This document shows, piece by piece, positions 1 to 8,414 of a stretch of DNA of 64,000 nucleotides. The notes under the pieces were generated by a model that had not been told where the DNA came from, searched no databases, and saw only the letters and a program-made list of their open reading frames with translations. The DNA lies in the NCBI GenBank assembly GCA_015069695.1, contig JADCRZ010000028.1:1-64000 (forward strand), given 5' to 3'. Source of the stretch: Williamsia sp. GTDB taxonomy: Bacteria > Bacteroidota > Bacteroidia > Chitinophagales > Chitinophagaceae. Position 1 is the stretch's first letter, and every line of letters begins with the position of its first letter. The translations under genes and the position numbers were made by a program.

Positions 1-2
1 CC

Positions 3-695
3 AAACAAGTCAAAGATCCGGAACTGCGCAAAAAACTGACACCCCGTTACAAGATCGGCTGCAAACGCATTCTTAAATCAGACGATTACTACCCGGTCTT
101 TAATCAATCCCATGTTTCACTTGTAACAGACCCCATCGAACAGTTCCTGCCGGATGGCATCCTGGCCGGCGGAAAAACTTACCAGGTTGATGCAGCCATA
201 CTGGCTACCGGGTTTGTAGCCGCTGACATTGAGCTGCGTGTGAAGATCATCGGACTGGATGGCGGGGACCTGGTAGAAAAATGGAAGATAAAAGGGGCCG
301 AAGCTTACCTGGGTACTACCGTTGCCGGCTACCCGAACCTGGCTTTTATCCTGGGACCAAACACCGGGCTGGGAAGCAATTCGGTGGTCCATATGATGGA
401 ATCGCAGATGCGCTATATCATGCAATATATTGCGTGCCTGGAGCAGGCCGGTACAGGGAGTTACCTGGATCTGCAGGAAGCCGTGCAGGAGAGTTATAAC
501 AGGAACCTCCAAAAGGATTTCAAGGGAACAGTCTGGAATGCAGGATGCAAAAGCTGGTACATCAACAGGGCCGGCAAAAACACCACCATTTTTCCCCGGC
601 TGAGCGTACGGTTCCGGAAGCTGACCAGGGTATTCGACGTGTCGAAATACAGGCTGGTCAAACAAAAACAAGCAAGCCCTGAAAGGGTCTTATAA
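3..695 (+). CDS. Flavin-dependent monooxygenase (Baeyer-Villiger/FMO type), C-terminal part
   Basis: The reading frame is open from base 3, so the N-terminus with the Rossmann glycine motifs lies outside the window; about 230 residues remain. The visible part has features of class B flavoprotein monooxygenases: a segment LTPRYKIGCKR followed by DDYYPVF, then the ATGF motif near residue 67, and a late LGPNTGLGSNS segment typical of Baeyer-Villiger and 4-hydroxyacetophenone monooxygenases. Such enzymes use NADPH, FAD and O2 to insert oxygen into a ketone. An alpha/beta hydrolase follows after 9 bases and an SDR after that, an arrangement that fits ketone to ester to alcohol processing (inference). 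Substrate cannot be told from sequence. Confidence 0.82.
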   Translation, partial: KQVKDPELRKKLTPRYKIGCKRILKSDDYYPVFNQSHVSLVTDPIEQFLPDGILAGGKTYQVDAAILATGFVAADIELRVKIIGLDGGDLVEKWKIKGAEAYLGTTVAGYPNLAFILGPNTGLGSNSVVHMMESQMRYIMQYIACLEQAGTGSYLDLQEAVQESYNRNLQKDFKGTVWNAGCKSWYINRAGKNTTIFPRLSVRFRKLTRVFDVSKYRLVKQKQASPERVL

Positions 696-704
696 CCTCC
701 AACT

Positions 705-1382
705 ATGCGGATCATTCTGATACCCGGACTGGGCGAAGATGAGTTTATTTTTGATAAGATCATAGCGGAACTGCCCGGTGACAAGCTGGTGCTGAGTCTC
801 TGGAAGCTGCTGCCTGACCGGCATGTTGCTGACCTTAATGTTGTTCAATTTGCCCGTGAGCTGGTTGCGCGTTATAAGATAACAGACAAGGATGTTATGA
901 TTGGTCACTCGGCAGGCGGATGGGTGGCCGTCTATATCAGGCAAATTACAGGCTGTCCGGTCGTGCAGGTTTCTTCCTGGACAGACAGCCGCAAAGTGAT
1001 CGTTCCGGTGCGCAACCGGCACCTGATCTACTTCACCGCAAGAACCGGACTTTACCTGAACCGGCTGGTGCTGTGGTGGAGCGTAAAGAAATATTACAAA
1101 GACAAGCCCTCCCTTCCCGTATTTAGAAAGGTGTTCAACCGGCTTGTCACCGGAAACAGGGCCAATGCCGTGAACCAGCTTCGCCTTATCTTTAATCCCA
1201 GGCCTGAACGGTTGGAGGCTGAGCCCAACCTGCGCATCCATGCCATACAGGACGCGGTGATCCGCTTTCCGGACGGAGAGGTGCAGGAAGTGCCGGGAGA
1301 TCATTTTTCCATCTACACCTACCCGGAAACCGTCATAGATCCTATCAGGAAATTTCTAACAGATCTTTATGCCCATGCCTAG
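705..1382 (+). CDS. Alpha/beta hydrolase
   Basis: A 225 aa cytoplasmic protein. The nucleophile elbow is visible as GHSAGG near residue 68, the likely oxyanion region lies in IPGLG near the N-terminus, and the catalytic histidine is probably in GDHFS near residue 200. The short form resembles compact serine hydrolases/esterases. It sits 9 bases after the monooxygenase and its end overlaps the following SDR by 14 bases, so the three genes are probably co-transcribed and translationally coupled. If the monooxygenase makes an ester, this enzyme is the obvious candidate to open it; this is an inference from order only. Confidence 0.8.
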   Translation: MRIILIPGLGEDEFIFDKIIAELPGDKLVLSLWKLLPDRHVADLNVVQFARELVARYKITDKDVMIGHSAGGWVAVYIRQITGCPVVQVSSWTDSRKVIVPVRNRHLIYFTARTGLYLNRLVLWWSVKKYYKDKPSLPVFRKVFNRLVTGNRANAVNQLRLIFNPRPERLEAEPNLRIHAIQDAVIRFPDGEVQEVPGDHFSIYTYPETVIDPIRKFLTDLYAHA

Positions 1383-2211
1383 CTTCACCGATACGGTATT
1401 CATCATCACGGGTGCCGCTTCCGGCATCGGGCAGGAACTTGCCTGGCAGGCCGCCCGGAAAGGAGCCCATGTGATCGCAACAGACCGCAACGGGGCCGGT
1501 CTTCTTGAAACCGTGCGTCTGGGCGCAGCAGCTGGCATGCCTATCCACTCCGAGCTGCTCGACATCGCCGACCCCGACGCCATTACCCGGTTTGCTGCCC
1601 GGGTAATACCGGTCATGAACAACCGAAAACTGGTATTGATCAACAATGCCGGTACAGCACTGAGCAGCGGTACTTTTCATGACACCGGGCTGGCTGATTT
1701 TGAGCAGCTGATCAACATCAACCTGTTGGGCACTATCCGGATGACAAAAGCTTTCTATCCTTATTTTGTTTCTTCGAACCGGGGCCATATTGTAAACCTG
1801 TCGAGTGTATTTGGCCTGGTGGGTGTGTCGCTGAATGTGCCGTATTGCACCTCCAAGTTTGGGGTGAGGGGATTTACCGAAAGTTTGCGGATGGAACTGA
1901 AAGAGACGGGCATCCGGACCACGTGCGTTCATCCGGGAGGTGTAAAAACCAATATTGTCCGGAATGCAGTTTTAAACAGGGGTGTCGTAACGGTTTCCAT
2001 GCACCAGAAAAGTATTCAGCAGTTCGACAAGCAGGCGTTCACAACGGCAGCCAGTGCAGCCGCGCAGATCCTGAAAGCAGTCGAGCGGAATAAATCACGG
2101 CTGGTAATTGGAATGGATGGAAAAGCGCTGGACCTACTCTCACGCATCTTACCGGTGTCTTATACACGCATCATCAGAAAGATCGCGATGAAGACCTTTG
2201 GGGCCGATTGA
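1369..2211 (+). CDS. Short-chain dehydrogenase/reductase
   Basis: A 280 aa classical SDR. The cofactor motif TGAASGIG is at residues 14-21, NNAG follows in the middle, a serine lies in VNLSSVFG, and the catalytic YxxxK is present as YCTSK. It is likely NAD(P)H dependent and soluble. Translation may start at 1369 or at the ATG two codons later. It overlaps the hydrolase gene and is the last gene of the operon; a convergent LytTR regulator gene ends only 6 bases further on. It could oxidise the alcohol freed by the hydrolase or supply a ketone to the monooxygenase; direction is not known. Confidence 0.85.
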   Translation: MPMPSFTDTVFIITGAASGIGQELAWQAARKGAHVIATDRNGAGLLETVRLGAAAGMPIHSELLDIADPDAITRFAARVIPVMNNRKLVLINNAGTALSSGTFHDTGLADFEQLININLLGTIRMTKAFYPYFVSSNRGHIVNLSSVFGLVGVSLNVPYCTSKFGVRGFTESLRMELKETGIRTTCVHPGGVKTNIVRNAVLNRGVVTVSMHQKSIQQFDKQAFTTAASAAAQILKAVERNKSRLVIGMDGKALDLLSRILPVSYTRIIRKIAMKTFGAD

Positions 2212-2217
2212 AAGACC

Positions 2218-2907
2218 TCACCTTCCTATCAGTGAGAATAATTCCTGTGCATATGCTTCGCTTACCGGTATAATCTTGTTTCCAATGGTCACCTGGGTCT
2301 TTTCCAACTTATCAATTTTATTAACGGCTACTACAAACGAGCGGTGAATGCGCACAAACCTGTTAGCCGGGAGAAGCGCAATGGCTTCGGCAAATGTGCT
2401 GCGCGACAGGAGGCTTTTACTTGGGGTGACAAACGTAACATAGTTGCCTGCAGCTTCAAGGTAAAGAATCTCATGGAGCTCAACCCTGACCTGTTCATGG
2501 CCGGTTTTCACATAGAGGCTTTCTGAGAGTTCCGGCTGGTTGCTGTTGCGGTAATTAAATAGCTCATAAGCCTTGTTGCAGCCTTTGATAAAGCGGGCCA
2601 AGGAAAATGGCTTTAACAGATAATCTATTGCATCCAGCTCAAAACCTGCAACGGCATGTTCGGTGTAGGCTGTGGTAAAAATAACGAACGGTTTTCTAGA
2701 CAAGCTGTGAAAGAAATCGATCCCGGAAATATCCGGCATTTTAATGTCGAGGAAAATAAGGTCGATGGGCTCTTTCTGCAGGTAATCCAACGCTTGGAAA
2801 GCATCCGTGAATACGGCTTTTATTTCAATGAACGGAACCTTGGCAGCATGTGCCTGCACAATATCGAGTGCAATGCGTTCATCATCCACGGCGATAGCTT
2901 TCATCAT
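2218..2907 (-). CDS. LytTR-family response regulator
   Basis: A 229 aa regulator. The N-terminal receiver domain has the acidic pair DD near residue 8, the phosphoacceptor Asp at residue 54 in FLDIKMPD, and the conserved Lys in LLKPF. The C-terminal LytTR DNA-binding domain runs from about residue 130 to the end, with the typical LEAAGNYV and RIHRSFVV segments. It lies 6 bases after the LytS-type kinase gene and forms a two-gene operon with it. A divergent ABC exporter across a 258-base gap is a plausible target. Two ATG codons begin the frame; either could be used. Confidence 0.9.
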   Translation of the reverse strand: MMKAIAVDDERIALDIVQAHAAKVPFIEIKAVFTDAFQALDYLQKEPIDLIFLDIKMPDISGIDFFHSLSRKPFVIFTTAYTEHAVAGFELDAIDYLLKPFSLARFIKGCNKAYELFNYRNSNQPELSESLYVKTGHEQVRVELHEILYLEAAGNYVTFVTPSKSLLSRSTFAEAIALLPANRFVRIHRSFVVAVNKIDKLEKTQVTIGNKIIPVSEAYAQELFSLIGR

Positions 2908-2913
2908 GGCTGG

Positions 2914-3942
2914 CTAAGATAGTTCTATCGTAAGATGTACAAAAAACTCTTTGCCGGTTTCGCGGATTATAAGCTCGTGTTTGTTTGGGTACAGGAGCTG
3001 TAGCCGCTGTCTGACGTTGTTGAGGCCAATCCCGTTCGCATTCTTCTCCGGATCATCATCCGGTTTAGGGTGCCTGGTATTGTAAACATCAAAGTTGAGC
3101 CCATTGTTTTTAACTTCCAGTACAATACGGATAAAGGAAGGCTGCCGGAAGCTGATGCCGTGCTTAAAAGCATTTTCTACAAAAGGGATCAGCAGCATAG
3201 GGGCTATCCGGACGGGCAGGGCGGTGTTTTGTATTTCTGTTTCCAGCCTTACCATGTCACTGCTGTTGGTTCGGAGGCGCTGCAGGCTGATGTAGTTGCT
3301 TAGATAATCTATTTCCCTGGTAAGCGAAATAAACGCCTGCATGTTTTCGTGCATCATAAAACGCATCATATCACCCAACTTCTGCACGGCTTCGCTGGTG
3401 CGCTCAGCCTGCTCCTGTATGGCAGTTCCATAAATAGCATTGAGGGCATTGAATAGAAAATGAGGGTTGATCTGCGAACGGAGAAAGTCAAGCCCTGCTG
3501 TTGACTGACCCAATTCTTTCTGAAGTGTAAGCACTTCTTCATGTTGCTTGTAATGGCGCTTGTAAAAATACCAGGAGATGGGTGAAAGAATACACAGCTG
3601 CAGCAGCATATTGGCGACAGTATATCCCGTATAATCACCTTCTCCGTATATGTATAAACTTATCAATAAACCCACAGGTACAGCTGTGATCAACAGTTCA
3701 AGTAAAACATACAGCAGGTAGCACCAGTCCGGGCGGCGGGTCTTGTAAGCCCGTGGAATAAGAAAGCGGAAACTGAACGTATAGTGGAGAATGCTGAAAG
3801 GAAGCACGATGCCCCAGACCAGTAACAGCTCGCCACCCAGTATGTTGTTCGCGCGCATGGCAATGCTGCTGAGCCAGAGAAGAAAGGCAACCAGGCAGTT
3901 CCGGAAAATTGTACTGTTCCATATTTTTTTGAAGCTTGTCAT
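2914..3942 (-). CDS. Sensor histidine kinase, LytS/YehU-like
   Basis: A kinase of about 342 aa if translation starts at the ATG at 3942; a longer frame reaches 3996. Several hydrophobic segments in the first 140 residues form a multi-pass membrane sensor without a recognisable periplasmic domain. The His_kinase region has SQINPHFLFNAL with the phosphoacceptor His, and the ATPase domain has VENAFKHG (N box) and NGIGLNNVRQRL (G box). It pairs with the LytTR regulator just downstream. The stimulus cannot be read from the sequence. Confidence 0.88.
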   Translation of the reverse strand: MTSFKKIWNSTIFRNCLVAFLLWLSSIAMRANNILGGELLLVWGIVLPFSILHYTFSFRFLIPRAYKTRRPDWCYLLYVLLELLITAVPVGLLISLYIYGEGDYTGYTVANMLLQLCILSPISWYFYKRHYKQHEEVLTLQKELGQSTAGLDFLRSQINPHFLFNALNAIYGTAIQEQAERTSEAVQKLGDMMRFMMHENMQAFISLTREIDYLSNYISLQRLRTNSSDMVRLETEIQNTALPVRIAPMLLIPFVENAFKHGISFRQPSFIRIVLEVKNNGLNFDVYNTRHPKPDDDPEKNANGIGLNNVRQRLQLLYPNKHELIIRETGKEFFVHLTIELS

Positions 3943-4200
3943 GAATGCATTATTTATAGCAGGTGAGTGGCGTTGGTATGCAGCAATGTTAATCAATCCA
4001 ATTTGCCTGCACCTGCGAATGTGACGAAACAGTCCAAATAAGTGTTGGATCTGAAGCGGAAGTATAAAGGCGGCCTGCTTTAAACTTGTATAGATGATTT
4101 TTTGTGATCGCCTGGCTCTCTGTCACGCAGCCACCTGTTTTCAACACATCTCCTCAAACACAGTTGAAATACGGGGTACTGTTGTGAAAAATTTGTAGCA

Positions 4201-5115
4201 ATGAATGAAATTCCCGCAATCAGAACAACGGCCCTTGGCTACAAGTACAGCAAGGGCAATCACACGATCAACAATATCAACCTCCTGGTTCCGGAAGCAA
4301 GTATTTATGGTTTTCTGGGTCCAAACGGCTCCGGCAAAACAACGACCCTGAGCCTTCTTCTTGGCATGCTGCCGCTGCAGCAGGGCCGCATTGAAGTGTT
4401 CGGACTTGACTTCCACCCCAACCGGATCAGCATCCTGCGGCAGGTTGGTTCGCTGATTGAAACGCCTTCCCTGTACGGGCACCTTACTGCGCTTGAAAAC
4501 CTGGAAGTATACAGGCAGGTATATGGGGTTGCCAAAGACCGTTTAGCCGAAGTGCTGAAGATCGTTGATTTGGAAGAAGCGGGTAAAAAGACGGTGGGAA
4601 GGTTTTCCCTCGGCATGAAACAGCGGCTGGCTATAGCCCTGGCTTTATTGCCAAAGCCCCGTCTGCTGATCCTGGACGAGCCTACCAACGGTCTTGATCC
4701 GAATGGCATTATTGAGTTGCGCAAACTATTGAGAAAGCTGAACAAGGGATATGGCATGACCATACTCGTATCAAGCCATTTGCTGTCGGAAGTAGAAAAG
4801 ATGGTTACCCATGTTGGTATCATCAACAGCGGCGAAATGCTGTTCCAGGGAACCCTGCAGGAGCTGCAGCAGGTTCAGAAAAGACAGCACAAACTACAGC
4901 TGCAAACATCCGACAATGAACTGGCTTATAAATTACTCCGACATTATCACCCTGAACGCAACCGGGAAAACCTGTTGGTAACCTACAACTGCAGTGATGA
5001 GATCGCATCGATCAACCAGCTCCTCATGGTCAATGGCCTGCGTGTGTATTTGTTGCGGCCCCAGGAAAACAATCTTGAACAATCATTTATTCAACTTACA
5101 TCTTCCCAACTATGA
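4201..5115 (+). CDS. ABC transporter ATP-binding protein
   Basis: A 304 aa ATPase. Walker A is GPNGSGKTT (residues 40-48), the signature motif is FSLGMKQR (about 135-142), Walker B is LLILDEP (155-161), and the switch His is in VSSHLLSE. A C-terminal extension of about 85 residues is typical of the drug/bacitracin-type exporter ATPases that pair with ABC-2 permeases. Its last codons overlap the permease start by 4 bases (ATGA), so the two are translationally coupled. It is divergent from a LytTR/kinase pair, an arrangement often seen where the two-component system controls the exporter (inference). Confidence 0.92.
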   Translation: MNEIPAIRTTALGYKYSKGNHTINNINLLVPEASIYGFLGPNGSGKTTTLSLLLGMLPLQQGRIEVFGLDFHPNRISILRQVGSLIETPSLYGHLTALENLEVYRQVYGVAKDRLAEVLKIVDLEEAGKKTVGRFSLGMKQRLAIALALLPKPRLLILDEPTNGLDPNGIIELRKLLRKLNKGYGMTILVSSHLLSEVEKMVTHVGIINSGEMLFQGTLQELQQVQKRQHKLQLQTSDNELAYKLLRHYHPERNRENLLVTYNCSDEIASINQLLMVNGLRVYLLRPQENNLEQSFIQLTSSQL

Positions 5116-5873
5116 ACTTGCTGATTTCTTTGCGCGCAGAACTGTTGAAGACAAAACGTACGCCCGCCCTGTACTTCACCGGACTGGCGGCTTTGCTGAT
5201 ACCACTGGTGTTTTTTATTGACGTGTGCACGGACGGTATGGAAAAGGAAAACAGCCTTGATCCGCTGAATGCATTTTTCCGGGAAGGAGCAAAGGGCATG
5301 GGTGTGTTTATCCTGCCCCTGTTCGTGATCCTCCTCTGCACCCTGCTTGCACAGATTGAATACCGCAACAACACCTGGAAGCAACTGTTTGCTTCACCTC
5401 AAACAGGGATGCAGGTATATAGCGCCAAATTCCTGAATATGCAGTTGCTTCTTTTGTTGTTTTTGCTTCTATACAACGGGCTGATGCTGCTGGCACTGGC
5501 AGCTTTGCGCGTAACGGTTCCTGTGCTGGAGTTGGGCAAATATAGACTGGACTGGGGCAGCCTGCTGCATATCAACCTGAACCTGTACGCGTCTGTTCTG
5601 GCCATCAGCTCCATTCAGTTTTGGATAAGTATCCGGTTCAGGAATTTTGTTGTGTCTGCCGGGGTTGGTATTGTGCTTTGGCTGGCAGCTTGCTTTATCC
5701 TGCTGGAGCTGCATTTCACCTATGCAAACCTTTACCCATACACATTGCCTGTCATGAGCGTATTTGAAAGATACCAGCCCAAGCTCTCTTCCATCCAGTT
5801 AACTTCGGTCGCATATGCAGTTGTGTTTTTACTGCTGGGCTGTCTTGATTTCAGCAGGAGAAGCATTCGGTAG
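5112..5873 (+). CDS. ABC-2 type transporter permease
   Basis: A 253 aa integral membrane protein with about six hydrophobic segments: near residues 20-40, 58-78, 108-130, 148-165, 175-195 and 230-248. It begins with LLISLRAELLKTKRTPA, the usual N-terminus of ABC-2 permeases. The start overlaps the ATPase gene by 4 bases. Together they form a minimal exporter, perhaps for a lipid, antimicrobial peptide or drug; substrate unknown. The gene is followed by a long inverted repeat that separates it from the convergent gene at 6047. Confidence 0.87.
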   Translation: MNLLISLRAELLKTKRTPALYFTGLAALLIPLVFFIDVCTDGMEKENSLDPLNAFFREGAKGMGVFILPLFVILLCTLLAQIEYRNNTWKQLFASPQTGMQVYSAKFLNMQLLLLLFLLLYNGLMLLALAALRVTVPVLELGKYRLDWGSLLHINLNLYASVLAISSIQFWISIRFRNFVVSAGVGIVLWLAACFILLELHFTYANLYPYTLPVMSVFERYQPKLSSIQLTSVAYAVVFLLLGCLDFSRRSIR

Positions 5874-5960
5874 GAACGGCCGGTTCAGCGATGTATCGTT
5901 TCAGCGCTTGGATCCAAAATCACCGGTTTACATTGGTGCAGCAAAAGGGTTAAAAAAAGA

Positions 5961-6026
5961 TTCCCCGGAGATAGAAAGGTCCCGCGTTCAAGTAATATCG
6001 GCAAAGACCTTTTTATTTCCGGGGAA
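5961..6026. terminator. Long inverted repeat between convergent genes
   Basis: A 21-base arm at 5961-5981 matches the reverse complement of 6006-6026 at 19 of 21 positions, with a 24-base loop. On the minus strand the stem is followed by a run of seven T (the A run at 5952-5958), so it can act as an intrinsic terminator for the gene at 6047-6457. It may also block read-through from the ABC operon. Confidence 0.7.
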
Positions 6027-6046
6027 GCAGTGGGGGAGCTTGGGGT

Positions 6047-6457
6047 TTAGGGGCTAATCTTGGCGCCGAGTTGAAGCAGCCTTCCCAGATCATTGGCATT
6101 GCGCCAGGTTTCAGCGATCCTGCCGTTCACGATTTTATGGATGAAAATGGCGGTAAAGGTTTGTTGAACCGCTTGCGCAGGTACGCCGAAAAAACTGTCC
6201 TGTCTGCATGTGTTGGTAGCCCGTATCACCACTTTGTCGCCTTCTGCAATCATGTCTTCAACCACCCATTGCTGCTCGATGGAACCAAAGGTGGAAAAAA
6301 GTTCACGAACGCCCTCCGGCCCTTCCGAAAGATTGGGCGGTCCGCCATGCATTCTCCAACCGGGTGACACCATCTTGCAAAGCTCATCCACATTGTGCCG
6401 GCTGACAAGCTGCAGGAACAGGCTGGCAATGATTTTATTGTTCTCAGTTGATAACAT
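6047..6457 (-). CDS. SnoaL/NTF2-like protein (ester cyclase family)
   Basis: A 136 aa protein of the NTF2-like superfamily, starting with a helical segment and the sequence LVSRHNVDELCKMVSPGW, followed by the HGGPPNLSEGPEGVRE region and a final IAETWRNANDLG that is typical of SnoaL/ester-cyclase-like proteins. Members bind or turn over small hydrophobic ligands, but many have no known activity. No signal peptide is seen. It ends close to a strong minus-strand terminator and lies downstream of an MddA-like methyltransferase, with 49 bases between them, so co-transcription is possible. Confidence 0.75.
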   Translation of the reverse strand: MLSTENNKIIASLFLQLVSRHNVDELCKMVSPGWRMHGGPPNLSEGPEGVRELFSTFGSIEQQWVVEDMIAEGDKVVIRATNTCRQDSFFGVPAQAVQQTFTAIFIHKIVNGRIAETWRNANDLGRLLQLGAKISP

Positions 6458-6506
6458 ACCAATTTTCTTTTGAGGGGTTAGATGAGGTGTAGGAGTGGAT
6501 TAGAGA

Positions 6507-7232
6507 TTATTTTGTAAAGGGAATCAGCATGGGTACTTTCTTGCGGTATTCCAGGTACTTGCTTCCATGTTCTTTGATCAGATCTTTTTCCTCAAAGAAT
6601 TTGACAGCAATCAGGATATAGGCTGTTGTGGCAACCGAGAACAGCAGGTGTCCTGCAGTCATCACCGGGGCAGACCAGAACGCGATCAAAAATCCCAGCA
6701 TAAGCGGATGGCGGACGATGCGGTAAAACCAGTTGATCTTGAAATCTGCATCCAGGGCTTGTTTGTTCTTTAAATTATCCACTACCTGTTTCAATCCAAA
6801 CAAATCAAAATGGTTGATCATAAAAGTGGCGAGCAGTACAATGCCCCAGCCAACAAAATAAAGTGATTGAAGAATAACGGCACCGGCACCGGATGATTCC
6901 CAGATCACTCCATCCATGCTTCTCCATTGCCAGAACAGCAGGATCAGCAAGAGGCTGGAAATTAGCACGAAAGTGCTGCGTTCAACAGCGGGGTGAATGT
7001 ACTGGGTGATCCATTTTTTAAACTGGGGCCGGGCCATAACAGAGTGCTGTACGGCAAACAAGCCGAGCAGGATGGCATCTATAACAAATGAGGACAAAGA
7101 GACTGTACCCCCATCGCCATCAATTGTTTTGGGTACAAAGACGTTCCCGACAAAACCAATGGCATATAAAAACGCTACCAGGAAAACAATGTAGGCTATC
7201 AGGCCATAAGTAAAAGCAAGAGACTTTTTCAT
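6507..7232 (-). CDS. MddA-like methanethiol S-methyltransferase (NnrU-like membrane protein)
   Basis: About 241 aa from the ATG at 7232 (MKKSLAF). At least five hydrophobic segments are visible. The segment QHSVMARPQFKKW, then ERSTFVL and LLFWQWRSMDG, closely follows the pattern of MddA, the integral-membrane enzyme that methylates methanethiol with S-adenosylmethionine to give dimethyl sulfide. The later YRIVRHPLMLGF is the isoprenylcysteine-methyltransferase-like SAM-binding signature. Assignment rests on remembered family motifs, not on a search; a general NnrU-like role is the alternative. Confidence 0.72.
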   Translation of the reverse strand: MKKSLAFTYGLIAYIVFLVAFLYAIGFVGNVFVPKTIDGDGGTVSLSSFVIDAILLGLFAVQHSVMARPQFKKWITQYIHPAVERSTFVLISSLLLILLFWQWRSMDGVIWESSGAGAVILQSLYFVGWGIVLLATFMINHFDLFGLKQVVDNLKNKQALDADFKINWFYRIVRHPLMLGFLIAFWSAPVMTAGHLLFSVATTAYILIAVKFFEEKDLIKEHGSKYLEYRKKVPMLIPFTK

Positions 7233-7646
7233 AATTGTATTTTGATTGGTGATTTGATAAATCAAAATTGCGAAGCGGGAAACTGATCAAAAATTTTAAG
7301 AAGGCAGAGTGCAGAAAATCCCGGTTAAAGCGTGGTTACTTATATCCCAACCGGTATGGGCATGTTCTAAGTTTTTACAGCAATCCGCAAATCTTTAGTA
7401 CGGCAATTTCAAGGATCAGGTAAAAGCAGATCACCTGAAACATTGGCTGTTCCTGGGCCGGAGATGTTGTTTTGTTTTGCATAAAATCATTTTTCAGCAA
7501 AGCTGCTACCTGGTTGTTGAAGCGGGAAATAAACCCCTCTTAAGCGTAGCAATGATCAACTGTGCAGTATGATAACACAAGCAGCGTGGCTGGAGGAGAC
7601 TATGGCCAGCACTGGATGAATTAGAGAAGGAAGGTTTACCTCCGCA
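7233..7646. other. Intergenic region, no gene recognised
   Basis: Between the MddA-like gene and the LytTR regulator gene, both on the minus strand. No convincing ORF, RNA gene or repeat was seen. It should hold the promoter of the MddA-like gene. A short plus-strand stretch near 7595-7650 reads like a protein tail (ALDELEKEGLP) but is too short to assign. Confidence 0.5.
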
Positions 7647-8414
7647 TTACCTGTCAAACCATTTTTTGAAAGAAGGGGCTTTTTCCCGGCTGATGTCTAC
7701 TTCTATTTTCAAAGGTGCCTGTAGTGTTACGGTCAGCTTTTGGTTTTCGTGCGGCTTTACACTTTGGATGGCGTGCAGGTGGATGATGTACTGCCTGTTG
7801 GCCCGGTAAAACAACTTGGGGTCAAGAAGCTCTTCTACTTCTTCCAGGGTATTGTAGTCGAGCATGTATTTTTCTCCGGTGAAGCAAAAAAGATAATGCA
7901 GGTTTTCTTTCATGAAGCAGGCGATGTCATTTGTTTTGATGGGCTTCCAGCTATGCCGCACGTTCACGATAAACTGCTCTTTGTACAGGGAAGGATGTTT
8001 GCCGGGGTTCTGCAACACTTCTATAAGTTCCCGTAAATCAGACCCTGTTTTTCCTTGTCCCGCCAGTCGCCTGCATTTGTCGATGGCCTTCTCGAGCTCT
8101 GCATTGTCAACAGGCTTTAACAGGTAATCGGCCCCGTTTACCTTGAACGCGCGGATGGCATATTCATCATAGGCCGTCACAAAAATGACCGGACAAGTAA
8201 GGGTAAACTCATTGAACAGCTCGAAGCTCAGGCCGTCGCCGAGTTGTATGTCCATAAACAGCAGGTCGGGCTCTGCGTGCTGCATAAACCATTTCCGGGC
8301 AGTTTTCAGGCTGGGAAGTACTTCAACAACTTCCACGTCTCCGGCTATGCTGTTGATGCGGCTTTGCAGCTCTTTTGCAATCAGGTGTTCATCTTCTATA
8401 ATAACGGCTTTCAT
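7647..8414 (-). CDS. LytTR-family response regulator
   Basis: A 255 aa regulator. The receiver domain has EDE near residue 8, the phosphoacceptor Asp55 in FMDIQLGD, and Lys in LLKPVD. A LytTR domain fills the C-terminal 100 residues, with FYRANRQYIIHL as a recognisable segment. The start overlaps the end of the large propeller sensor kinase gene by 4 bases (ATGA), so the pair is translationally coupled and forms a cognate two-component system. Confidence 0.9.
   Translation of the reverse strand: MKAVIIEDEHLIAKELQSRINSIAGDVEVVEVLPSLKTARKWFMQHAEPDLLFMDIQLGDGLSFELFNEFTLTCPVIFVTAYDEYAIRAFKVNGADYLLKPVDNAELEKAIDKCRRLAGQGKTGSDLRELIEVLQNPGKHPSLYKEQFIVNVRHSWKPIKTNDIACFMKENLHYLFCFTGEKYMLDYNTLEEVEELLDPKLFYRANRQYIIHLHAIQSVKPHENQKLTVTLQAPLKIEVDISREKAPSFKKWFDR

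Noticed and set aside
7595-7650. Short stretch reading like the tail of a protein (ALDELEKEGLP)
   Set aside because: Too short to identify, partly antisense to the next gene. A gene remnant cannot be shown without a search.
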